64,000 bases of DNA, from NCBI GenBank assembly GCA_015680685.1, contig MNCI01003829.1, positions 113,039-177,038 on the forward strand, read 5' to 3'. The DNA is from Gnetum montanum. Lineage: Eukaryota; Streptophyta; Gnetopsida; Gnetales; Gnetaceae. Of this stretch, positions 56,427-64,000 are shown in pieces (position 1 is the first letter of the stretch; each line of letters opens with the position of its first letter). The translations under genes and the position numbers were made by a program. The notes beneath the pieces were generated by a model that had not been told where the DNA came from, made no database searches, and saw nothing but the letters and a program-made list of their open reading frames with translations.

Positions 56427-57302
56427 TGATAAACAGTAGAGCAATCCCAACACTTTACCATACAAGTCACGAGTGCTAGCATGTGACCAGATCATAATCC
56501 GTGAATAGACAATGTTATTATGCTAAGGGTTGATATTAAATTCGTGATCATTGTCTTCCCACTTTGAGCTAGTAAAATGCAAATGTGTAGTTTAACTCTT
56601 AGTGAGGTGTATGATTAACTAATGTTATCAAGCCCTTTAAGTCTCCTAAAGTAAACATGATTGAATAAACTCTAAGTCTAATTAACTAAGAAAACATAAA
56701 TCTATATTAGCCTAATGCAATGGACATTTGATCTTGGTTTACTGTACATGCCTTGGACTTATGTAGCTATCGCTTGGATAACCAAGTGGAATTACTATTG
56801 GGTGAACCAAACAATGCCACTACTGGGTTACTAGATAGTGACACTTAGCACTTGAAACCAATCGTATTTATTCCACTTACTAATGATGTACAAAATAAAA
56901 TGCTTTGAAAAGTAAAGTGTTAAGCTAAGAAAACGGTAAAAATTAAGCTAAGCAAGCAAAGAAAATAAAACTATGGATGCTGCAATGATGGAAAGCAATC
57001 TCAATCTTTATTTCCATTCATGAACTACATCCAAGTACAATTCACTTGAATAAAGATGTCGTTCAATTGCTAAACATCACATTGCGAGCATTCACACTAT
57101 TGCTAAGTCTAGAAAACAAAACTGCAAACATTTCCTTAGGTGTGTTAATGAAAAGTTGTTGATTGTGCACCCAAGTGCTAATATTTATAGGGTTGCACAC
57201 ATCCCGAGACATCATATCAACAATAACGTAACATGGGTTACACCATTGTTGATACAATATCGTTGCTATGATATCGCAACAATCAAAAATTTGACTTTAT
57301 CA
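56427..57302 (-). repeat. Athila-like 5' LTR (minus strand)
   Basis: On the minus strand it starts TGATAAAGTCAAATTTTTG and ends CTACTGTTTATCA. Landmarks shared with the solo LTR at 40.4-41.2 kb: CTATAAATA (plus-strand 57,182-57,189), TCATGAA.....GT.CAAGTAC, CTGGGTTAC, GATCATTGTCTTCCCAC.T..GCTAGTAAAAT. Sequence AATGT follows at 57,303 as the candidate target duplication. Confidence 0.85.
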
Positions 57303-57720
57303 AATGTTATTTTTTTCAAGTTGGGGAAAGTGTAGAAAAACATGCTTTATTATTAAATCAAAGGTTGTTTCCCTCTAAAACAAAGGTCAAAGGAGCATGG
57401 AGAGATCCTCACAAGGTCTATGCTATCACAACCATCATTAAAGAATTAAATTAGCCCTTATTCCTTCGTATAGTTTGTTATAAGGATATATAGGCTTGCA
57501 GAGGAGCTTCGGCTTTGATGCTTAGGCCACCACCCTTCTCTTCAAGAGTACAGTTTAAGGCTAGATACATTAAAATAGGAATATATTTTAACTCTTATAG
57601 AAAAACAATGTCTTTTGTGATTGCATGTGGTTGTTGTAGTATGCTTGTGTGTGTTGTGTTGATCATGTCATTTATATGCTGTACGTGCAGGTATTGTAAC
57701 TATTGAAGCATAGTCTATTT
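57303..57720. other. Boundary of the gene island, no gene seen
   Basis: AT-rich to mixed sequence right of the Athila-like LTR. No domain, RNA gene or LTR landmark is visible. The open stretch 57,515-57,706 has no features. Confidence 0.3.
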
Positions 57721-57840
57721 TGAGTTCGTCCTAAATTGTTTGGCAAATTTTGAACTCATAGATGATGCTAAACCATGCTTTGAGTCCACCCTCAATTGTC
57801 TGGCAAATTTTGGACTCAATGATGATGCTAAACAATGCTT
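57721..57840. repeat. 60-bp tandem duplication
   Basis: 57,721-57,780 and 57,781-57,840 are the same length and share TTTGGCAAATTTTG / CTGGCAAATTTTGG, ACTCA and GATGATGCTAAAC.ATGCTT, with about ten differences. It marks the left edge of the unique island. Confidence 0.9.
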
Positions 57841-58030
57841 CAACACCAGTGCCATTACATTACATTTTTTAACGACACCTGTTGCATAGGCAAAAGATGT
57901 GCCTTATAAGCGTACAAGGCATTTTACTGTCAGCAGTACTCGTGGTTGAAGTTTTACTCAAAGATGAGGGCAAAGCAAACACAGCAGCGAAGCACGAATT
58001 GGAAGTGGTGGGGCAAATTCAGTTTGAAAG

Positions 58031-58442
58031 CTATATATGTATGTATATGTGTGTGTATATATGTAAAGGCAGGAAGAGCATACATACATAAATGTGAGGC
58101 GGCGGCTGCCTTTCAGACCCTTGCTGTACCTGCAACTGCAACGTTGCCAAGGCTGCTACTCCAACAAGACCACCCAATGCCAATCCCAGACATCCCAGCC
58201 AAAGGAGAATCTGGCTGACTGACTGACTCACTGGATCTGAGCAGATGCTCTGCAGAAGCCTGTTCAGCTCTACAAGACTGATCCCATTCCATTCTTGACA
58301 ACGACAAGGTTGAGAAGGGACAAACACCAACGAAAAAGGACCCCAAATCTGCTCCTGAGCCTACCCACAAAATATCCGGGGCCTTTGGTCGTTCCTCTAA
58401 AAGGTAGAAGATCATGCCTTTGTTCATGAATGTTCCGGCCAA
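58031..58442 (-). other. Possible small membrane-protein exon, unidentified
   Basis: Two overlapping minus-strand frames are open here (58,442-58,113 and 58,330-58,031), in a GC-richer stretch. The second contains ISLVELNRLLQSICSDP and then LLWLGCLGLALGGLVGVAAL, a good single membrane helix, ending in a low-complexity tail coded by a (TATG/TGTG) microsatellite. Neither frame starts with ATG at its left end. A GATCCA|GTGAGT site near 58,228 could be a splice donor, in which case the helix would be intronic. It is not recognised as any family. It may instead be a 3' untranslated or promoter region of a neighbouring gene. Confidence 0.25.
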
Positions 58443-59267
58443 TCCTATGTTTTGGGAGCTAAATCCTAAGTACTATGAACTGTATGTATGTCTACAGGAC
58501 AGCACTAGCTTTGTATGAATTTGTATAACCCCGAAAAGCATGTATTATCTAGTATCTTTGGAGTAATTCCTGTTACAACAGCCTGCCACTAATCTTACCG
58601 TGGAGTTGATACTAATCTTAAGTTTTTGCCAGCTTCTCTTCAGCTTGTGAGGTCTGTAGAAATGTCCTCTTAATTTATTCATCATCAACCTATATCCCAA
58701 CTACATGGTTCGGGCTACATGAGGTCCTTTGAATTTCCTCTCCTAAATGTTTCCCGTGTTTCATGGTCACAGATCATTTGTGACTGAATCTGTATCTTTG
58801 TAGCTTTAGAGATTTCGTATGTTTTGCTGTCAATAATTGTGGGTTCTCATGCGTCCTACCCAGGATGAATATATAAAGAGAAGCACGCATTTTTTATTTG
58901 ATTCTGTGAAAGGAGAAGTCTCCTGATATTGGCCTATTTGACAAATGTTAAAAAGATAAATTTGAGCTTCCTATTTTCTGCTCAAAATCTAATGATTCTG
59001 CATTTCATAGTTCTGCACTGGGACAAAACCACGTCCCCTAGAAGCTCTATTTTATCGTTTTTTTCTGTATAACGTGTGTCAAGGATGCACCATTAATCAA
59101 AGTTCGAAAACGATATCTCAAACATATGCAGCATCAGATATCAATAGGGATTCCCAGTAGCAAGTAAAATTCCAACAAATTGGCAGAAGCAAACGATCAA
59201 ACACGAGTAGATTACAACAAAATTGCTCTGAAAAGAGACTTTGAAAATAAATCTTGAATCAACAAAT
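58443..59267 (-). other. Downstream region of the phosphoglycerate-mutase-like gene
   Basis: It follows the stop codon on the minus strand and should contain the 3' untranslated region. No clear AATAAA on that strand marks its end. On the plus strand ATATATAAAGAGAAG near 58,866-58,880 looks like a TATA box, but no plus-strand gene follows. Confidence 0.4.
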
Positions 59268-61534
59268 TCATAGCGAACCTTCTTCTTCTTCTTCTTCTTG
59301 TACCGCCTGACTGTGCGGACCATTATCCTGCAAATCAGTCTGCCCATCATCGGCTTTGAAATGGTCGAAGAAAATTGAGACGGAGCGTTTAAACTCTGCA
59401 GGGCTAGAGCGTCCTCTGTGGGCTGTGGCACGCCACTTCTGCTCTGCAATCATGTCGTCTGTGAGACCCCACTGATGGAGCTCTTCCTCGGAGTGATAAA
59501 CAGCCAAACTGTATTCGCCGCCCTTGCCAAGTTGCATAACTCTGATATCACAGTTCTGGGGATTGTTCAGTGCCTCGAACTGTGCTACAGTCCACTTGAA
59601 CCACTTCATCATGAATACTCTGCCTGTGAGGCCGTGTGTTACAAGCACCAGCGTCAGATCCTGGCATGGCTTCCCCTCCGGACACCTTATTCTGTTCATG
59701 TCTATGTCCCTCCACAGTGACTCCATGAAACCTGCTCATCGTCGTATGTCATAATCCTCAAACTAGCAGATTTAGTCTCAAGTTGATTGTGAAATTTGAG
59801 AAATTAAACAATTCTGCAAAATTGAACGGCTGAAACCTGCTCGTTATCATCATACAGCTACGACGCGATTATGGTTTGAGATATTAAAGAATTTTCCAAA
59901 CGGAAATGTCTGAAAACGAATCTGTCAGATGAGTCCTTGAGGGTCTATAGGATATCTTTCCTGTTCACGAATCTAGATTCCAGGTTGGCACTGTAGAGGA
60001 TGTTAAGCATTTCAGCGCAAGATTTTTGAACATTTGATTAAGGATTTGACACGAAGCCTGAAATTCGCTGTAGTGGGGGGGCTCTTCCTCACGGTGGGGA
60101 TAAAATGCACTGTGAAATATGAAGACAGAAATGAGGATCATACTGTTACACGAGGCTTCGATCTCTAGATAGATAAATCCAGGAATTCGGGGTTCAGTGC
60201 AGTCCGTCATACTTCACCCAATATCTAGTCCTAAGAACTTAAGTTTGTCGATCCAGCGATCAATCTGACGATTAGATCATATCGGAAAAATCGGAAAAGG
60301 GTGTTCGGAATTGCCTGTTAAAAGGTGGGAGCAAAACCAATGGACAGTTGTCCTGAAACCAATGGAACCGATAGTGAAATGGAAGTACAGAACCAATGAA
60401 ATCAGGTTTCGAATCGAAATTTGTTTATTCCTCTTACAGTATGAAGCAAGTGGTGACGCCTAGAAGGAGTGGTTTCAAAATCCGCCTGCTTGTTAAGGAC
60501 GGTTTTCCGACATGTTTCGCACATTCGGACTAAATTTGTGGCTCGCAGAATCCGGACTCTTCATGTTGATCTTCAGACAAAATCGTAACGGAACCTGAAG
60601 TTTTAAAAAAATGTTCAACGACGTGGAGCCAGTTATGTGCACAAACTTCGCTCTCTAATTATATAGCCAATACGGCATCCTTATCCTGAATTTGTACATA
60701 CACGAAACGCGACTGCATAGCACGAATAGTTAGGGTTTGCCTACATACAAACGCATGAAGGATCGCGATACGTTTTCCAGAATCCTTTTGTCGCGATCGC
60801 CTAAGTCGTTAAGCAAGCATTTTGCTCAAAGAAAGCTCTACCAAATCTTCCAGAAACCGAACGAGAAAATCAAGCTATCAACGAAATACACAATTACTCA
60901 GATCACGCACAGAAGACTTGAAAACACTTTTGTAAACGATTCGAATCTACAGATACGGTTTCACATTGCGATAAACAAGAATTTTATGCGAACAAAAACA
61001 ACGTTGTAAGAATTCAACGTCACGGCGACTTTCGAATGCGAAGATTTCAGGAAATCAGAAATTTCACGTACTGGAGACACGGTCGAAGACATCGGCTGCT
61101 GATTCACCCTCGGGGAAGCGATAGAAAAACCTTCCGAACTGCTGACGCGTCTCCTTGATTTTCTGCATGCGTTCCTTGTGCTGGAAGTTTCCGAAATCCT
61201 GCTCGCGGATCCTCACCTCCTCTCGCACGCCTAAAACGAGCTTCCGCGGAAAAGCTCTGCCGAGGTAGCGCAGAGTTGAAAGCGTTCGCTTGTATGGCGA
61301 CACGTAGAAGTAAACCCTCCAATCGTCCGGAGTCGCTGTGCTTTGCTCAATTATTTGCCTCACTTCCTCGCCGCATTTCACCGCCTGCGCTTTGCCTTCT
61401 TCCGTGAGCTCGATCTGCGAGTCCGGAATGTGTTCGTATTTTGCTTCGTCGATGTTGCCCTGGCTCTCGCCGTGCCGAACCAGGATTATCCTTGTCGGTA
61501 GTTTCTGGATGAATTCTTCGTCCCATTCCGCCAT
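59268..61534 (-). CDS. Phosphoglycerate mutase-like protein (AT74-like histidine phosphatase), two exons
   Basis: Exon 1 is 61,534-61,072 and exon 2 is 59,731-59,268, with a 1,340-bp intron. The donor is CTCCA|GTACGT and the acceptor GAGCAG|GTTTC, in phase 1, giving 308 residues. Histidine phosphatases transfer phosphate through a phospho-His. The RHGESQGN motif near residue 20 carries the catalytic His; further pocket residues lie in VYFYVSPYKRT, REQDFGNFQ, FYRFPEGESAADVFDR and the second His in LVTHGLTGRVF. RIREQDFGNFQ and KWFKWTVAQFE are typical of the plant AT74 family. The exon join falls in DRVSS-FMESLWRD, conserved there, which supports the splice sites. The ATG at 61,534 is used because the frame upstream offers only TTG. 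The C-terminus is an extra, mostly unconserved tail ending in six Glu coded by a GAA repeat. The exact substrate is not known. It is the only intact gene recognised here. Confidence 0.92.
59726..59940 (-). repeat. About 105-bp tandem duplication overlapping the exon 2 splice acceptor
   Basis: TGAAACCTGCTCATCGTCGTATG at the acceptor (59,726 on) recurs as TGAAACCTGCTCGTTATCATCA at 59,831. Following AT-rich words (GATT.TG..TTTGAGA.ATTAAA.AATT) also recur at this spacing, so a copy of the acceptor lies 105 bp upstream in the intron. Use of that copy would add an in-frame TGA. Confidence 0.65.
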
Positions 61535-61584
61535 GTTTGTTTCCAGCAATGCTACTTGTCCCTCTTTGCAGAGTTTGATGGAGA

Positions 61585-61640
61585 ATGTCGGGACAGCTGC
61601 GTTGATAGTGTTAGTCCTTTATAGCCGTTCGAACCAATCA
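61585..61640 (-). promoter_or_regulatory. Core promoter: TATA box and CCAAT box
   Basis: On the minus strand TATAAAG lies at 61,623-61,617, about 83 bp before the ATG. ATTGGTTC, an inverted CCAAT element, lies just upstream at 61,638-61,631. Transcription would start near 61,590, leaving a short leader of about 55 bases. Confidence 0.6.
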
Positions 61641-62504
61641 TTGACGGCAAACAAGCAAAAAACAGGAGAAAGAAAAATTTATTGAATCCAACTGGAGGGA
61701 CATTTGTGTTTTTAATATGGATTTGATTTTACCATATTTCCCTAGGACTGAAAGCAACCTTGAATAACAGTTATAATGCAAAATAAATGAATCCGAGTTG
61801 TGAATGTAAGGTTCTTAATATGAATTGCTTTTCAAAGAAAAGCAACTCTACTGTAAAACCTAAAGCAAAAGTTCTACGTCTCTGACAGTTATCCCGCAAA
61901 GTGGATACCGGAATTTCGAATATCAATCCTGGAAATGATGCTACGCACTTTCAAAAATTTGACAACCAGATAGATGCTTTCAACGGTGTTCTAAATATTT
62001 TTGGAGAAAAAGTTTTGGTACCTGCTCTCAGGAGACTTCCAAACAATGAAATCGAAACCTCTTGTATCTCAGCCTTCCACAATTCTGCAGCCGACTTCAG
62101 CAAATACTCCACAAATCAGCCGAGATTGGATCCCAAACGATCAGCTTTCTTCTCTGCAATTATACCAAATCGAATTTGCCTGTGAAGTCTACGAGAAAAA
62201 CAAATAAACTCTCAAAATCCCAATATCTGAGCCTGAAATGCAACCCTATTGCAATGGGATGAAGTTCCAATTTCATGCTTGAAATACAATAGTACCGGCC
62301 CTTCTTATACAGCGCGGACCGCCTGGAACAACAATTTCCTGGAACGGGCTGATTTGTTACTTGCAGTGCTGTATTTTAGACTTGAACAGTTGATTAAAAT
62401 CTGTAGCCGATTTTAATGTCAGCATTTGTCAGCATAGCTTTCGATTCACGTCATACAAATATTCTGACATTTGAATATTTGATGAGAAACGCACTTTGTT
62501 TTGC
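61641..62504. other. Unique, unassigned sequence upstream of the gene
   Basis: It has the base composition of the island rather than of the retroelements. Plus-strand open stretch 61,901-62,185 (94 residues) has no motif. On the minus strand a stretch ending CTCCTGAGAGCAG|GTACC near 62,030 looks like an exon edge preceded by a mostly open frame (SAAELWKAEIQEVSISLFGS). This could be a noncoding exon or an unrelated gene scrap. Confidence 0.25.
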
Positions 62505-62807
62505 TTAGAAAATGCATGATTTTCTTCGGATGCGGAAAACACAGCTCCATACCAAAAGGCATACGGCACAAAAGTTTACTGTAACATAACAGCTGGGGCC
62601 TGAGCCTTCGGCTTTCTTCTTTCCTGGTTTCTGATCCTGTTTTTGGAGAATCTCGGCATTCACACCAGGGATAGTTTGTTCTTTTTTCTTTTTTGGTGCG
62701 CCGTTAAAAGCAAAACTTGCGACTTTGTGAGTTTCAACGAACCTCATTAGCCGAGACAGGCAGGAAGCACAAAGTAATTTCCACCATACGCCAACTGATT
62801 TTACCAA
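62505..62807 (-). other. Possible Lys-rich small protein exon, unidentified
   Basis: A minus-strand frame of 100 residues. The middle, NGAPKKKKEQTIPGVNAEIL then QKQDQKPGKKKAEGSGP, is basic and protein-like. It remotely recalls small Lys-rich proteins of the 4F5/SERF type (AKALQEKAAKKAA), but the similarity is too weak to name. Its last third is Cys- and Val-rich (CAVCLLVWSCVF). It sits in unique sequence upstream of the mutase-like gene, on the same strand. Start codon and splice sites are unclear. Confidence 0.25.
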
Positions 62808-63750
62808 ACTTTGGTGGGTTGTTTTGTTTCTTTGTTTTCTCCCGTGTCTCTCTGTCTGGGACTACCCTAATGACCACTATTTTATAAATTTTAGCGAACC
62901 AATAATTGATGGACAAATTAGTGAAATACAGATCGAATCTTGTTGTTTCTCTTTTCAACCTTGATTGTTATGTTAATGCTTCTCTTTTATGTAGAGCATT
63001 TTTTTAAGGATGGACTAAAATTTCTCCTCATCGCCCAATGGGTTTAGCAAACATATGATGCTTGAGATTGAATCCTTATATGTGCTACTATTTGTCTATG
63101 GGCATATCCTCTTTTGCCCTTCTCTTGGCCTATTTTCCTTACCTTGCAAAAGACCTTCAATTTAGGCATTCCTTTTAGTGTCACATGTAATCACCAAAGG
63201 ATCAACCTTACTTTTGGTAATTTTCCATTAATGATTAACCCTTTTCAAATCGTTGGATAGCTCAAATTTTGAAAAAATTTTAGCATTTAGGCTCAAGGTG
63301 ATTTCATAATAATGTTCCTCAAGGGTCTAAGGTAACTAAAATCATCAAATTGTTTAAGTCATTTTGATTATTTTTACTATTAGTTACCATAATGTTCAAA
63401 AACAAGGTGTTAGAAAAATTTCAAAAATTTAAATCCTTAGCCTCCCACAATAAATGAGCTCAACTCTGGAAGCTCATAAGTTTTTGAACAACTAAAATCA
63501 CAAGTCTAATTCACAAGAAATATTGAATTTGGAGGATAGTTCAATATAAAAGTAGTAAAAATTAATCGAAATTGATAAGAAATAGTCCCAAAATCACGCA
63601 TAAAGATCAAGAAGTTTCCCATGATGTCCTAGAAGATGTGATGTTTTGGTTCAAAGCCATGATCAACAAAAGTCATGCAAATGGATCCTCCCCAAAGCTA
63701 GCTCCTGCCATAATGCCCTCACATAACTATTTGTGGGTATCTTTAGAAGT
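62808..63750. other. Repeat debris; end resembles 48,790-48,905
   Basis: From about 62,960 the sequence is AT-rich retroelement-like again. At 63,640-63,750 GGATCCTCCCCAAAGCTAGCTCC, ATGCCCTCACATAACTA and TATCTTTAGA align with GGGTCCTCCCCAAAGCAGGCTCC, GTGCCCTTGTATAACCA and TATTCTTAGA at 48,837-48,897. A short open stretch at 63,572-63,835 has no motif. Confidence 0.4.
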
Positions 63751-64000
63751 TGATGAGCGGCTAGGTACCCCTACACTCAACCATACGAATACGAGCGTTC
63801 ACGCACAATCCGGTCAAACTCCGCGGACAGGCTAGTTGTGGTATCTAAATCGTTACACGTTGATCGCAGTTCGTTGTCTTCCCACCTGGACTAGTATTTG
63901 CTTTGTCACGTATGGTTTAGTCCAGAGTGAGGCGTATGATGTGATCCTAAACTAATGCTACTCCTAGAGACAATGGAAAATAATCTTGATTAAACTAATG
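63751..64000 (-). repeat. Athila-family LTR fragment, CpG-rich, cut by window end
   Basis: On the plus strand it starts TGATGAGCGG, matching TGATAAACAG at 56,427 (the 3' end of the LTR read on minus). It continues with TTGTCTTCCCACCTGGACTAGT and GTATGGTTTAGTCCAGAGTGAGGCGTATGATGTG, the same order as at 56,540-56,620. No tRNA-Asp primer site lies to its left, so it is a 3' LTR or a solo LTR. It still has many CG dinucleotides, unlike the other copies. Confidence 0.7.

Larger units (their letters stand above)
50038..57302 (-). mobile_element. Athila-like Ty3/gypsy element, minus strand, 5' LTR present
   Basis: From right to left: LTR (57,302-56,427), tRNA-Asp-type primer site, gag, protease, RT with FMDD, RNase H, and integrase with WGIDFMG. 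Gene order, the RT/integrase motifs and the Asp primer site all point to the Athila lineage. No matching 3' LTR with flanking AATGT (the sequence at 57,303) is found to the left, so that end is lost or displaced by other insertions. Confidence 0.8.

Noticed and set aside
59418-59754. Plus-strand frames opposite exon 2
   Set aside because: They mirror a conserved minus-strand exon; no domain or start context supports them.
60737-61009. Plus-strand frame of 90 residues inside the intron
   Set aside because: Basic low-information sequence with no motif, within the intron of the minus-strand gene.
61535-61549. A start five codons upstream of the chosen ATG for the mutase-like protein
   Set aside because: The first codon there is TTG; the first ATG in frame is at 61,534 and lies in a normal plant leader context.
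61338-61685. Plus-strand frame of 115 residues
   Set aside because: It is antisense to exon 1 and the promoter of the mutase-like gene and has no motif of its own.

Overview
This window looks like a nuclear stretch of a large, repeat-rich plant genome. The evidence is almost wall-to-wall nested Ty3/gypsy (Tat/Ogre-like and Athila-like) and Ty1/copia LTR retrotransposons, AT-rich and depleted in CpG, plus one small island of ordinary plant gene sequence near the right end. The element types and heavy decay fit a gymnosperm-like genome, but the species cannot be fixed from this sequence. Essentially every transposon reading frame is broken by stops and frameshifts, and many changes are the C-to-T / G-to-A type expected from methylated DNA.

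Layout. 1-11,194: a decayed Tat/Ogre-like element (+) bounded by related LTRs, with gag, protease, a probable intron-like spacer, RT, two RNase H domains and an integrase tail. 11,195-18,959: debris, including a minus-strand LTR (13,618-14,253) and a minus-strand Tat-like pol (14,254-16,340). 18,960-25,600: a structurally complete copia element (+) with paired LTRs and a 5-bp target duplication AAGCA. 25,601-30,256: an Athila-like integrase remnant (+) followed by its probable LTR. 30,257-33,400: unassigned coding-like remnants, a calmodulin-like pseudogene (31,315-31,860) and a 281-bp tandem duplication. 33,598-36,526: Tat-like protease and gag on the minus strand.

36,911-42,049: a gypsy element (+) with an initiator-Met-type primer site; its 3' LTR is split by an Athila-family solo LTR (40,386-41,244, target duplication ATGAT). 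42,050-50,030: poorly recognisable material, including a broken minus-strand retroelement ORF with a coiled coil (45,950-47,930). 50,038-57,302: a minus-strand Athila-like element with integrase, RT, protease, gag, a tRNA-Asp-type primer site and its 5' LTR.

57,303-62,960 is a GC-richer, mostly unique island. It holds the only intact gene I can recognise: a two-exon phosphoglycerate-mutase-like (histidine phosphatase, AT74-like) gene on the minus strand, 61,534 to 59,268, with a TATA and a CCAAT box just upstream. From 62,960 repeats resume, ending in a CpG-rich Athila-family LTR fragment (63,751-64,000).

Three isolated N bases (7,833; 14,189; 29,043) are each flanked by near-exact direct repeats of 162, 57 and 43 bp. 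They are most simply unmerged contig overlaps, so the assembly is probably inflated by about 265 bp. I did not find a demonstrable new biological system. The most interesting signals are clustered decayed GAGACGTCTC palindromes in the LTRs of two different element superfamilies, an Ogre-style intron candidate, a perfect 31-bp inverted repeat in a decayed element, and the unusual ORF at 46-48 kb.
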